NCBI RefSeq assembly: GCF_003612565.1
Contig: NZ_RAZG01000001.1
Span: 124,001 to 188,000 of the forward strand
Direction of reading: 5' to 3'
Source: Roseburia sp. 1XD42-69
GTDB lineage: Bacteria > Bacillota > Clostridia > Lachnospirales > Lachnospiraceae
DNA: 64,000 bases
Below are positions 1 through 7,186 of the stretch, piece by piece. How positions within the stretch are numbered: position 1 is the first letter of the stretch; each line of letters begins with the position of its first letter. The notes under the pieces were generated by a model. It did no database searches. It saw nothing but the letters and a program-made list of their open reading frames with translations, and was not told the DNA's origin. The translations under genes were made by a program, and so were the position numbers.

Positions 1-23
1 AAATCACAGACAGAGCAACAAAA

Positions 24-53
24 AAGAGTATAAACTATAATATTTATACTCTT
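24..53 (+). terminator. Weak intrinsic terminator at the left edge
   Basis: A perfect 11-bp inverted repeat AAGAGTATAAA / TTTATACTCTT encloses an 8-base loop. It lies before the first gene, so it probably ends a transcript entering from the left. It has little GC and may be inefficient. Confidence 0.45.
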
Positions 54-79
54 AAAAACAAAAGAAAGGTTATGATCTT

Positions 80-316
80 ATGGCACGTCATAGAGATATA
101 AGCAAGGCACATGCAAGATTAGAGGGTGAAGGATGGCACATAGAATACCACCGTGAAGCCGTTGTTACATCCAGTAGCAAAAAACCTAAAAAGAAACATA
201 TCCCCACTAAAAGAGATAAACGGCGTTGTATTCACTATAACAAGACAAATAAAAGTTGCTATAAATTAAAGTGTGCTTGTATGGGGTCTAGCGATTGTGC
301 TTCATATCGTGATTAG
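80..316 (+). CDS. Small basic Cys-rich protein, probable zinc binding
   Basis: 78 aa, ATG start after AAAGG. The N-terminal half is basic (run KKPKKKH near residue 35). The C-terminal third holds a Cys cluster (C-I-H-Y, CYKLKCACMG, SSDCASY) that looks like a compact metal site. I recognise no named family. It is a lone rightward gene facing a leftward gene, with a shared terminator between them. A nucleic-acid-binding role is only a guess from charge and cysteines. Confidence 0.6.
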   Translation: MARHRDISKAHARLEGEGWHIEYHREAVVTSSSKKPKKKHIPTKRDKRRCIHYNKTNKSCYKLKCACMGSSDCASYRD

Positions 317-384
317 TTTCACTGCCTGTGCAAGCTCCTGATTTGTTTTGATTACCATGTATCCACCTTCCTATATAAAAAACA

Positions 385-418
385 AGGGCGTAAGCTATAT
401 ATAATAGACTTGCGCCCT
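385..418. terminator. Bidirectional terminator between converging genes
   Basis: A 10-bp stem AGGGCGTAAG / CTTGCGCCCT (one G.U pair) closes a 14-base AT-rich loop. It sits between a rightward gene ending at 316 and a leftward gene ending at 448. Confidence 0.7.
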
Positions 419-447
419 AATCTGCTTACTATTTAGTTACTGGTTAC

Positions 448-639
448 TCATTCATTAATCTTATCGATCGTTGTAAGATTCACACCCAAACTTGTAAGAA
501 TAACTTTTAATGATATATAATCTTCTTTCAAGTCTGCGTAAGTTTCGACAGCATTTTCTTTTCTTGCTAATAACATACGTTTTTGGACTTTCTGAAAATC
601 GTTTATAGATCTTTCAATAATTTCACCATTACTAGGCAT
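448..639 (-). CDS. Small helical hypothetical protein
   Basis: 63 aa, ATG start after AGGAGGTG on the minus strand. Charged and predicted helical with no Cys or membrane segment. It has its own promoter at 683-711 and ends at the bidirectional terminator. It is one of several leftward small genes in the first 2.3 kb. No family recognised. Confidence 0.6.
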   Translation of the reverse strand: MPSNGEIIERSINDFQKVQKRMLLARKENAVETYADLKEDYISLKVILTSLGVNLTTIDKINE

Positions 640-682
640 ATTTTCACCTCCTAATCATGAAAACAGTTGTTTGATTATATAT

Positions 683-711
683 AGTATACCATAATCAAAG
701 CGCAAAGTCTA
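683..711 (-). promoter_or_regulatory. Promoter for the leftward small gene
   Basis: On the minus strand TAGACT, 17 bases, TATACT. The same -35/-10 pair with 17-base spacing and a shared TTGC after the -35 recurs at 1928-1956, so this looks like a family of promoters for leftward small genes. Confidence 0.6.
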
Positions 712-811
712 TTATAATTTAGATGTACACAATTTGCTACACTCTATTATACCCACTTCTTTAGTTGTCAAGGTTCAATCCTTACTTCTATTTTTGGGAA
801 ATATCTGCCGA

Positions 812-840
812 TTGACAGATTATCAAGAATTGTGTTATAC
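812..840 (+). promoter_or_regulatory. Sigma70 promoter for a short RNA
   Basis: TTGACA, 17-base spacer, TTATAC. No ORF of useful length follows. Two hairpins and a U-rich tract come next, so the product is probably a short non-coding RNA. Confidence 0.65.
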
Positions 841-845
841 TCAAA

Positions 846-916
846 CTGTCTAGGAATGAGTGTTAAAACACTTCTTGAAATTTCCCTGTTTCGTTAAGGA
901 ATGGGGATTTTTCTTT
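846..916 (+). ncRNA. Candidate small RNA of about 70 nt
   Basis: Starts just after a consensus promoter. It holds hairpin AGTGTT-aa-AACACT (859-872) and a second stem-loop (878-910) followed by TTTTTCTTTT, a typical intrinsic terminator. There is no convincing start codon. Target or protein partner unknown. Confidence 0.5.
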
Positions 917-927
917 TCGCTCCTGGA

Positions 928-980
928 CTTATTGACGCTGCCATGTTGAGAATGTATCAGGTCTTATTGACACTGCCATG
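928..980. repeat. Direct repeat CTTATTGACRCTGCCATG (two copies)
   Basis: Copies at 928-945 and 963-980 differ at one base and are spaced 35 bp apart, about 3.3 helical turns, in otherwise unassigned DNA. Apart from the repeat and the short RNA, 640-1056 shows only the leftward promoter at 683-711. A paired protein-binding site is plausible. Confidence 0.55.
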
Positions 981-1056
981 ATACCGATTTGTTTTCCCTT
1001 GTGTTCCTTTAGCATCTATTGATAGCTCAATAGGAATCACGTTTTTTAAGGGTTTA

Positions 1057-1233
1057 TTATTCAAGAATCAGTTTTTCTATTGATTCAATGTCAATATTAT
1101 ATGATGACAATTTTACTTTTGTAACTGCTAACTGGATATCTAAGACTTTATTTGTTCCGGTTTCTGCTGCTTTAATTTGTAATAGCATAACATATCTATC
1201 AATAAGATTCTGTTTTACCTCTTCTTCAGTCAT
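1057..1233 (-). CDS. Small helical hypothetical protein (58 aa)
   Basis: Minus-strand ATG after AGAGGT, reading MTEEEVKQNLIDRY and ending in EKLILE. Acidic, helical, no cysteine. It has an excellent promoter (1304-1332). Size and layout match the neighbouring leftward genes. No family recognised. Confidence 0.6.
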   Translation of the reverse strand: MTEEEVKQNLIDRYVMLLQIKAAETGTNKVLDIQLAVTKVKLSSYNIDIESIEKLILE

Positions 1234-1303
1234 GCATACCTCTTTCTACCTTAAAACGTGACCCCTATTGAGTTATCAATGTGCTTTGTTCCTTACAAGT
1301 ATT

Positions 1304-1332
1304 ATTATAGACTATTGTGCTTTACTTGTCAA
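1304..1332 (-). promoter_or_regulatory. Consensus promoter for the 58-aa leftward gene
   Basis: Minus strand TTGACA, 17 bases, TATAAT: a perfect sigma70 match placed about 70 bp upstream of the ATG at 1233. Confidence 0.75.
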
Positions 1333-1360
1333 CTATTTTCTAAATATTTTTTTTAGTTTT

Positions 1361-1570
1361 CTAAAGTTTCTTGTCTGGTATCCATTCTAAAATATCTCCT
1401 GGCTGAACTTTTAATACTTCGCAAATTGCATTGATTGTTTTTAATGTTACACTTTCGCCCTTTGAAATTTTAGTCATAGTTGCTGAAGATATACCAGAGG
1501 CATTTTTTAATTGTTCTTTTGTCATATCTCTTTTATTAAGTAAGTCTAACAATTTATAATATGCAATCAT
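1361..1570 (-). CDS. Cro/CI-type helix-turn-helix regulator (YozG-like)
   Basis: 69 aa, almost exactly one HTH_3 domain. The turn lies around TKEQLKNASGIS, the recognition helix around SSATMTKISKGE, and the LKTINAICEVLKVQPGDIL tail is typical of small YozG/Cro-like repressors. It binds DNA as a dimer and probably autoregulates. An inverted repeat CTGATATA / TATATCAG just upstream (1591-1625) is a candidate operator. Which phage promoter it controls is not visible. Confidence 0.85.
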   Translation of the reverse strand: MIAYYKLLDLLNKRDMTKEQLKNASGISSATMTKISKGESVTLKTINAICEVLKVQPGDILEWIPDKKL

Positions 1571-1590
1571 GTATCCACCTTCCTTATAAC

Positions 1591-1625
1591 CTGATATACT
1601 GATTTAGATTATTTCATTATATCAG
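1591..1625. promoter_or_regulatory. Candidate operator of the small HTH regulator
   Basis: Inverted repeat CTGATATA-(19)-TATATCAG directly upstream of the HTH gene, overlapping a TATAAT-like -10 on the minus strand. Position and symmetry suggest autoregulation. Confidence 0.45.
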
Positions 1626-1644
1626 ATTATTTCTACATTAAAAA

Positions 1645-1680
1645 GGTGTAAAGCCTTAATAATTCAATAGACTTTACACC
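1645..1680 (-). terminator. Terminator hairpin
   Basis: 9-bp stem GGTGTAAAG / CTTTACACC. Read leftward it is followed by TTTTT, so it ends the leftward gene at 1703-1882. Confidence 0.65.
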
Positions 1681-1702
1681 GTGATTATGATATACCTATT
1701 TG

Positions 1703-1882
1703 CTACATTTCATACTCTTCAGACGGGATGCCCAAAGAAGCAAGTTTGTTTTTATATACCTTTAGCTGATACTCTAATTCTGGATTGTTGCCCGTATCAG
1801 CCTTTTTGATTCGTTGCAAATTTACATAATAATCAATGGTAATCTGTTTTAATTCGTCAAGCGTCATATCTTCTTGTACCAT
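1703..1882 (-). CDS. Small helical hypothetical protein (59 aa)
   Basis: Minus strand, starts MVQEDMTLDELKQIT (an in-frame ATG five codons on is an alternative start) and ends PSEEYEM. Amphipathic and helical, resembling the other leftward 58-63-aa products in size and charge. Own promoter at 1928-1956. No family recognised. Confidence 0.55.
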   Translation of the reverse strand: MVQEDMTLDELKQITIDYYVNLQRIKKADTGNNPELEYQLKVYKNKLASLGIPSEEYEM

Positions 1883-1927
1883 CCTTTCACCTGCTTTCTA
1901 CATTGTGGCTTATGTTGCTACAATGTA

Positions 1928-1956
1928 AGTATATCACAACTCAGGTGCAAAGTCTA
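1928..1956 (-). promoter_or_regulatory. Promoter for the 59-aa leftward gene
   Basis: Minus strand TAGACT, 17 bases, TATACT, preserving the TAGACTTTGC start seen at 683-711. The transcript begins with a perfect 8-bp hairpin (TACATTGT / ACAATGTA). Confidence 0.55.
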
Positions 1957-2058
1957 TTCAATTATCAATGTGCTTGTGGTGCTTATGGATTATGCTGCTA
2001 TCCCGACTACCCTTGTTTGGGTAGTTTCGCCGGCTCTCACCGTTGCTCATCAGGGGAT

Positions 2059-2283
2059 TTATAATACTTCATAATCTAATTTTGACTTTTTAGAAAACGT
2101 AGCTGTTTTACCATCTTCAAAATGTAATCTAATGCAAGCACCTATTTTTTCGCCACATTCTTTTTCAATCTCTTTTGCTGTTACTTCTTCAATACAAGTA
2201 ACATTATGATAGATGTGACTAAAGGATTTTTTGTTTTCAAAACCTGATACTCTAACTGTTGCATTGTTTAAATGTATTCTCAT
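2059..2283 (-). CDS. Hypothetical protein of the divergent regulatory pair
   Basis: 74 aa, start MRIHLNNATVRVSGFENK. Predicted mostly beta, no HTH. It is transcribed away from the ribbon-helix-helix gene at 2557. Its consensus promoter (2380-2408) is interleaved with the GTAATACCTAG sites, so it is very probably co-regulated with that gene. Function unknown. Confidence 0.65.
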   Translation of the reverse strand: MRIHLNNATVRVSGFENKKSFSHIYHNVTCIEEVTAKEIEKECGEKIGACIRLHFEDGKTATFSKKSKLDYEVL

Positions 2284-2379
2284 ATTGTGTACCTGCCTTT
2301 CATTGTGGTTGTTTGTGTGTAGTTGTTGCTATATACTTCTTTGTTTTGGTGTGACACTTTATCTTTAACTTATGTATAG

Positions 2380-2408
2380 ATTATAGCACGTAATACCTAG
2401 ATTGTCAA
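2380..2408 (-). promoter_or_regulatory. Consensus leftward promoter carrying an operator
   Basis: Minus strand TTGACA, 17 bases, TATAAT. One ACGTAATACCTAG site (2388-2400) fills the spacer and a second (2408-2420) abuts the -35, so a bound repressor would block polymerase. Confidence 0.75.
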
Positions 2409-2509
2409 CGTAATACCTAGTTTTTTATAGCAAAATAATACATAATTATTTTAGGTATTACCTAGTTATTTTTGTGCAGTTTGCTAATTGATTGACAACT
2501 TAGGTAATA
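2388..2509. promoter_or_regulatory. Operator cluster AGGTATTACCT / GTAATACCTAG
   Basis: Four related sites: 2388-2400, 2408-2420, the near-palindrome TTAGGTATTACCTAG at 2451-2465, and TTAGGTAATAC at 2500-2510 inside the rightward promoter. The short palindromic core suits the ribbon-helix-helix protein encoded at 2557. Confidence 0.7.
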
Positions 2510-2520
2510 CGTGTTAAAAT
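2492..2520 (+). promoter_or_regulatory. Rightward promoter of the ribbon-helix-helix gene
   Basis: TTGACA, 17 bases, TAAAAT with an operator half (TAGGTAATAC) in the spacer. The start codon lies 37 bp downstream of the -10. Confidence 0.75.
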
Positions 2521-2556
2521 GCAATTTAAGATGGTTTTTAAAAAGGATGGTATAAA

Positions 2557-2763
2557 ATGTCAGATAGAAAAAAACAGAGCGAATATCAAGCAAAATATGA
2601 CGCTGAGAACATGAAACAATATAGTGTGAAATACCCACTTTGGATATATGAAGCTGTAGAAAAAGCTATGTCTGATACTGGCATGAACCGGAATAAATGG
2701 ACAACTACGGCTATTGTGGAAAAACTAAAAAGGGATGGATATATTCAGGGGAAAGAGGATTGA
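2557..2763 (+). CDS. Arc/MetJ-type ribbon-helix-helix DNA-binding protein
   Basis: 68 aa, ATG after AAGGATGG. MKQYSVKYPLWIYEAVEKAMSDTGMNRNKW fits the beta strand, helix, turn, helix layout of Arc-like repressors; KQYSVKY would be the DNA-contacting ribbon. It probably represses both its own promoter and the divergent one through the AGGTATTACCT sites. The tandem repeats just downstream (2782-2898) also allow a ParR/CopG-like role in copy control or partition; no ParM or ParA gene is visible. Confidence 0.75.
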   Translation: MSDRKKQSEYQAKYDAENMKQYSVKYPLWIYEAVEKAMSDTGMNRNKWTTTAIVEKLKRDGYIQGKED

Positions 2764-2781
2764 TAGAAAGATGATTATGTG

Positions 2782-2898
2782 GCATTTTGATATATTAGAT
2801 AGCATTATGATATATTTTGAGTTGTGATATTATGATGTTGCTGGATAATATAGATGTAGCATTATGGTATATAAAAATAGCATTTTGATATATTTTGG
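2782..2898. repeat. Iteron-like tandem repeats GCATTWTGATATATTTTG
   Basis: Copies at 2782-2798, 2802-2819, 2859-2875 and 2880-2898, with a decayed one at 2824-2840; first-to-first distances are about 20 bp. They lie 20 bp after a ribbon-helix-helix gene in intergenic DNA. They could be replication iterons, a partition site or operators. Confidence 0.65.
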
Positions 2899-3583
2899 CT
2901 TTATGCATCGAACTCGTCAAGCAAAATTACTTGACAGCACAGCAACTAGTGTAAAGTATTTTTACTTGACGGTATATTTGTTTGTATTTATTCAGATTCA
3001 AGTTGCAGAAAATGGACAATTCATAACTTAAATATACCATAATACTATACTATTACTGTATGTTTTATAGCCCCAGGTGGGTTTACATTTTCATATAAAT
3101 ACCCATTTACCAAAAACCCCCCTATCTCTTCCATTCACACGTCACCCCTAAAAATTGTGTCCGAAACATAAACAATTCACAAAAATAATTCGGAGTCATA
3201 TTCGGTGCCATTCCTAAAAATCATTATAAATCAATGTAATATAAATTTTCTGACAATTCAAATCTATTCCCAAACCACAAAATACAACCTAGAAATCTTC
3301 CAAAACCCTTGAAAAATAAGCATTATTCCGAACTTACTCTAAAATTGCACTCAAGAAAAGAAATCATATACAAAATCACACTTAAAAATCATTCATCAAA
3401 ATCTTAAAATATCCTGTAAAATCAATACTTTTACATTCTATTGTTCCATCAAAACTACTCTCCCACCGAACTCATAAATTAATCTCATACACATCACCTC
3501 ATTTTTTAATAATATTTCCAACCAGAAAGAGAATATATTCTTGTACCAATTAATTCACACAAACACAAACGGAGGATATATTA
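2899..3583. other. Long non-coding, G-depleted stretch
   Basis: About 690 bp without an ORF on either strand. From 3000 onward the top strand is built almost wholly of A, T and C with very few G. At 2915-2985 the words GTCAAG, ACTTGACAG and ACTTGACGG form direct and inverted copies. No promoter I would defend. A replication origin or a long untranslated leader are possible. Confidence 0.4.
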
Positions 3584-3808
3584 ATGAACAAATACCAGAT
3601 ACAAATTGACCACAGGACTGAAAACAAATGGGATTGGATATGTGTGTTTGCCAATTCAGATCAAGAAGTCATACAAAATGCAAAAATCAAATTATATGAT
3701 TTTCAGAATCCTACATACTCACAATCTGATGATTACGATGTAAAATATTATTTTCTACTAAGACAGATGAGAAATCGTCTGTCTTATTTTTATGTAAAAG
3801 GCAATTAA
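3584..3808 (+). CDS. Small hypothetical protein
   Basis: 74 aa, ATG after GGAGG (ACGGAGGATATATTA). MNKYQIQIDHRTENKWDWICVFANSDQEV suggests a small alpha-beta fold, aromatic-rich. Nothing known. It is the first rightward gene after the long non-coding stretch. Confidence 0.6.
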   Translation: MNKYQIQIDHRTENKWDWICVFANSDQEVIQNAKIKLYDFQNPTYSQSDDYDVKYYFLLRQMRNRLSYFYVKGN

Positions 3809-4036
3809 ATGGAGAAATAGTAAATATCCATCACAATATAAAAAATCATTTTCCTCAAACAGTATTCAGATAATGGGGGAGTATATTTTACATTATTTAG
3901 GATTTATCAGATATCTACTACCCTACTACCAATAAATATAACTTGAAAACTTATAAATCATTTCACATCAGAATGTAGAAGTAATAAGAAGAGCACATAA
4001 CAATACCAAATTAAGAATGAAGGAGATAAATATATT

Positions 4037-4225
4037 ATGGCAAAACTAACTATCATACCTCAAAAATTTACATTTGAAAAACCAACCATCAAAAATGGTA
4101 AAGGTGAAACAATATCTCATGGAATCAGTGTAACCATAGATATAGATGCCTTTAAAGCTGACAAAGAAGAAATTAAAAAGGACTTAACAGCTATTTTTGC
4201 TGAAGTCCTTGAATACTTTGATTAA
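4037..4225 (+). CDS. Small hypothetical protein
   Basis: 62 aa, ATG after GAAGGAG. MAKLTIIPQKFTFEKPTIKNG then a predicted helix ending AEVLEYFD. Acidic, no motifs. No family recognised; layout suggests an early accessory phage gene. Confidence 0.6.
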   Translation: MAKLTIIPQKFTFEKPTIKNGKGETISHGISVTIDIDAFKADKEEIKKDLTAIFAEVLEYFD

Positions 4226-4395
4226 TTTTATCCAAGGCATTTTCTATTGTAGATCTAATACATACAAGGAATTTTATATCCAAAGAAAGAGAATATGTAA
4301 ATAGACATTGCTACTCTATCTTACAACTTGTAATTTATACCACCTGTAACTACCAACCATCAACAACCATCAACAATCAAAAATTTTTTAAAAGA

Positions 4396-4432
4396 GTAAT
4401 GAATTATGAAGCGTATGCGAATAATTCATTAC
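4396..4432. repeat. Perfect 12-bp inverted repeat
   Basis: GTAATGAATTAT / ATAATTCATTAC around a 13-base loop with an internal GCGTATGC. It is followed by a twofold direct repeat TCTTTATTTATA (4440s and 4460s). Terminator or protein site; no U-tract directly follows. Confidence 0.5.
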
Positions 4433-4497
4433 GATAGTAGTCTTTATTTATATAATCAGTCTTTATTTATAAAAAGACGGCTGATTCTGCACACTGT

Positions 4498-4554
4498 AGT
4501 GTGATATACTTTGCCATTTTTTCTTCAAGTATATCACACTCTGATGTGATATAC
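4498..4554. promoter_or_regulatory. Triple TGTGATATAC operator-like sites
   Basis: AGTGTGATATACT (4498-4510), its inverted copy AGTATATCACACT (4528-4540) and a third direct copy TGTGATATAC (4545-4554) stand just upstream of the first antirepressor gene. They may regulate it. They can also fold as a hairpin with a 17-base loop. Confidence 0.55.
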
Positions 4555-4588
4555 ATTAAAAATTAAGATAAAAGAAAGGAATAAAATC

Positions 4589-5440
4589 ATGAGAATTACA
4601 AACAAAAATACCACAAAACCAAGAAAAGGAAAAGTATATGAAAGCGAGTCATTCAAAGATGGTCAATTTACTGAAGAAGAATTAAAACAATATAGACTAT
4701 CTGATAATGAAATAGCCACAATCCTTGAATATCAGTCACTTTTGCCTATTTTACAAGAAAATGAAAATAATACAATTAGCGCAAAAGAACTACATAATCA
4801 ATTAAAAGTTAGTCGAGATTTTTCAACTTGGATCAAACAACAAATTGAAGATTTGGAACTAGTTGAAAACATAGATTATTTTATTGATTCACCTTTAAAG
4901 GGGAGTGGATTAGTTGATTATCAGTTAAAGCTCAGCGATGCAAAGGAAATTGCAATGCTTGCCGGTTCTAAAGGTGGACGTACATCCGAAGAGCTAAAGA
5001 AAATGTCCAAGTTAGTGAGAAAATATTTTATCGCTATAGAAAAAGCATTTAAAAATCGTACAAACTGGAATACAAACCGCAAAAACACCTTAATTAATTG
5101 CAAAGAATTGCGTGGTGCTTTAATCACAAAAAGAGAAGAATTACTTAATGGTGTTCCTGAATGGATTACTAATGGCAATTTATACTCTATTGAGTTTTCA
5201 TTACTAAATACTGTAATACTTGGAATGTCTGCAACACAGTATCGCAAAGAACATAATATATCTTCTAATGAACAGATACGAAATTATTTTTCTGAAGATC
5301 AATTAGATGATGTAGAAAGATTAGAACGATATGATGCACAGTTAATTATTTCTCAGGAAATTTACTCATACGAAGAGAGAAAACAAATATTACAAACAGA
5401 GTATGATCGTGTAAAAAACAGAAAAACTAAGTGGGTATAA
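4589..5440 (+). CDS. AntA/AntB-type phage antirepressor, copy 1
   Basis: 283 aa, ATG after AAAGGA. The AntA core lies around residues 60-150: SAKELHNQLKVSRDFSTW, VENIDYF, then LKLSDAKEIAMLAGS and RKYFIAIEKAF. This family inactivates CI-type repressors during induction. The C-terminal 110 residues are a separate helical domain shared with the paralogue at 8249 (PEWI/NLYSIEFSLLNTVILGMSATQYR versus EANLLNEIIIGMSASDYR). Three operator-like sites precede it. Confidence 0.85.
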   Translation: MRITNKNTTKPRKGKVYESESFKDGQFTEEELKQYRLSDNEIATILEYQSLLPILQENENNTISAKELHNQLKVSRDFSTWIKQQIEDLELVENIDYFIDSPLKGSGLVDYQLKLSDAKEIAMLAGSKGGRTSEELKKMSKLVRKYFIAIEKAFKNRTNWNTNRKNTLINCKELRGALITKREELLNGVPEWITNGNLYSIEFSLLNTVILGMSATQYRKEHNISSNEQIRNYFSEDQLDDVERLERYDAQLIISQEIYSYEERKQILQTEYDRVKNRKTKWV

Positions 5441-5459
5441 GAAAGGAGGCGTTTTTTAC

Positions 5460-6314
5460 ATAGAGAATAATAAATCACCAACAGCTACATTAGAATTACC
5501 AGATACAGTAAATCGTTTTGTAAAGATTCCAAAAGAAGTAATTTTGGCAAATACTTTACCAGAACACAGATTATCGGCTTTGCTCTATTTAAATTATAAC
5601 CAAACATGGGAAAATGTTGTTCACTACTCTCCTATTTATATGATTCAGTGGTGTAAGTATAAACCAAACTGGCATAGGGGTACTGAAAAAAATATTTTTA
5701 CCAAGTTTAGAGATTGCATGGATTGGTTCTTTGAAAATGGATACATCATTGACTTTGATAAAGAGAAATATATACAGAATACCTTTCAGTCATCATTGAT
5801 TAATATGGAAAAAATGAATCCAAAAAACAATTTTGGTATTTTATATGACTTTGAAGTAGAAACAATCAATAAGTATCAGTCACCATACAAGCCATTAAAT
5901 AAAAGTATACTATTTCTTCTGTTATCTTATATAAAGGCATTTACTTGGATCAGAACGAATGAATCATCTGGACATTCTGAAAAATCTAAGAAGAATAAAC
6001 CAGAAATATTTTATTCACAGTTTCAGTCTATAGCTGCTTTTATAGGTAGTGATAGAAAAATGATTGCAAAAGCAACAGAAGTATTAGAACAACTTGGTTT
6101 AATAAAAACCCATAGGATGCCAAGATATAAAGATTCCAATGATAATTGGCACACTGATGATATTATTTATATCTGTCCTTATCGGTATATATTGAGAAAT
6201 AATCAAATAGTTCAATGTACAAAAGAAGAATATAACTATGAGAAGGAATTAGAATATGGGATTTTATTTTTGAGAAATCAGAATTATGTAAGTAAAAAAT
6301 TCTATCAAAATTAA
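5460..6314 (+). CDS. Winged-helix replication-initiator-like protein, apparent ATA start
   Basis: 284 aa if read from ATA at 5460, ten bases after AAAGGAGG. The frame is open and protein-like from there (ENNKSPTATLELPDTVNRF). The first ATG/GTG/TTG in frame is the TTG at 5544, with no ribosome site. The centre (YSQFQSIAAFIGSDRKMIAKATEVLEQLGLIKTHR) is a winged helix as in RepA/DnaD-type phage initiators, which recruit replication proteins to an origin. It lies 19 bp behind the antirepressor. Family assignment is tentative. Confidence 0.65.
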   Translation: MENNKSPTATLELPDTVNRFVKIPKEVILANTLPEHRLSALLYLNYNQTWENVVHYSPIYMIQWCKYKPNWHRGTEKNIFTKFRDCMDWFFENGYIIDFDKEKYIQNTFQSSLINMEKMNPKNNFGILYDFEVETINKYQSPYKPLNKSILFLLLSYIKAFTWIRTNESSGHSEKSKKNKPEIFYSQFQSIAAFIGSDRKMIAKATEVLEQLGLIKTHRMPRYKDSNDNWHTDDIIYICPYRYILRNNQIVQCTKEEYNYEKELEYGILFLRNQNYVSKKFYQN

Positions 6315-6402
6315 TTCCAAAACACAGAAATAAGTATTGTAAACATGAATCAATATCCATCATCACCACTATCATACCACCAAAAAAGGAGAATCGAAAA
6401 CC

Positions 6403-6489
6403 ATGACGACAAAGAAGACAACATTAACAACCAAAATTTTATCAAACAGAAAAGGAGAATTTACAGTAACTAATGACACAGACAACTAA
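6403..6489 (+). CDS. 28-aa small ORF
   Basis: ATG 9 bases after AAAAGGAG; product MTTKKTTLTTKILSNRKGEF plus VTNDTDN. Basic and Thr-rich. It overlaps the next gene by 17 bp, suggesting translational coupling. Function unknown. Confidence 0.45.
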   Translation: MTTKKTTLTTKILSNRKGEFTVTNDTDN

Positions 6490-6691
6490 CAGATATGGAA
6501 TTTATGAAGTAGATCACACAAAATTTGGAGGACTAATTTACCCTTCCGATTTCAATACATATTATCGAGGGAAAGATAATACAAACGGATCTCAGATAGC
6601 AAGTCGTATAGAAGCAGATAAGCAAAGAGAAGAAAAACTTTGGAAGAAAAATCGAGAAGGTATTGAAAGGAATAAAAATTATGGCAAGTAA
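6473..6691 (+). CDS. Small hypothetical protein
   Basis: 72 aa, start inside the preceding small ORF, 15 bases after AAAAGGAG. YGIYEVDHTKFGGLIYPSDF then a charged helix (EADKQREEKLWKKNREGIER). The end overlaps the start of the next gene (6681). No family recognised. Confidence 0.55.
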   Translation: MTQTTNRYGIYEVDHTKFGGLIYPSDFNTYYRGKDNTNGSQIASRIEADKQREEKLWKKNREGIERNKNYGK

Positions 6692-7040
6692 ATCTGGATA
6701 CATAAACATTGATGAAAATGAAGAAATAACTATTGAAAAACCAAAACTATCAAATTCAGTTTCACTTTCAGAACAGGAAGTATGTATCAATTTTATGAGA
6801 GATGAAGATTATGCCACAATCTATACCTCAGATACTACATATATGACTAAATTAGATAAATTATGTAAAGCAAATCCAGATATGTACTCTCTCATTGCTG
6901 ATACAGGTAGAGGAAAAACATATCGTGTTGAAGATAAAACACTTATCAGTTTTAGAGCAAAGAAAAGAGAAATGTCTGATGAACAGAAAATTGCTGCAGG
7001 TGAACGAATGAGACAATGGCAAGCCAATAAGAAGAATTAG
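6681..7040 (+). CDS. Hypothetical phage protein
   Basis: 119 aa from the ATG at 6681 after GAAAGGAA. Contains EVCINFMRDEDYATIYTSDTTYMTKLDKL and a basic C-terminus (RAKKREMSDEQKIAAGERMRQW). The middle recalls the small immunity-type phage proteins with YTSD...KLDKL, whose function I cannot name. Overlaps the preceding gene by 11 bp. Confidence 0.6.
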   Translation: MASKSGYINIDENEEITIEKPKLSNSVSLSEQEVCINFMRDEDYATIYTSDTTYMTKLDKLCKANPDMYSLIADTGRGKTYRVEDKTLISFRAKKREMSDEQKIAAGERMRQWQANKKN

Positions 7041-7067
7041 GATGGTGTTATTTGCTAGAAATTAAAT

Positions 7068-7153
7068 GATGTACATTAGCGTAGAAAATTTTGACGTACT
7101 TAATGATAAAAGTATCATCTAAAACTTTTCTTTCTGAAAATCTAATGTACATC
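7068..7153. repeat. Perfect 12-bp inverted repeat around a mini-ORF
   Basis: GATGTACATTAG (7068-7079) and CTAATGTACATC (7142-7153) bracket 62 bp. An 18-codon ORF (MMYISVENFDVLNDKSII) starts in the left arm. The right arm lies 34 bp before the next ATG, so the long hairpin could control its translation. Confidence 0.5.
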
Positions 7154-7186
7154 TTAGAAATTTTTAAATGTGGAGGAATTTATAAA

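Noticed and set aside
1874-2074. 66-aa Cys-rich rightward ORF
   Set aside because: It overlaps the start of a better leftward gene, a leftward promoter and a hairpin, and has no ribosome site.
2388-2465. CRISPR-like repeats (GTAATACCTAG)
   Set aside because: Repeats are short, palindromic, unevenly spaced and embedded in promoters, so they are operators.
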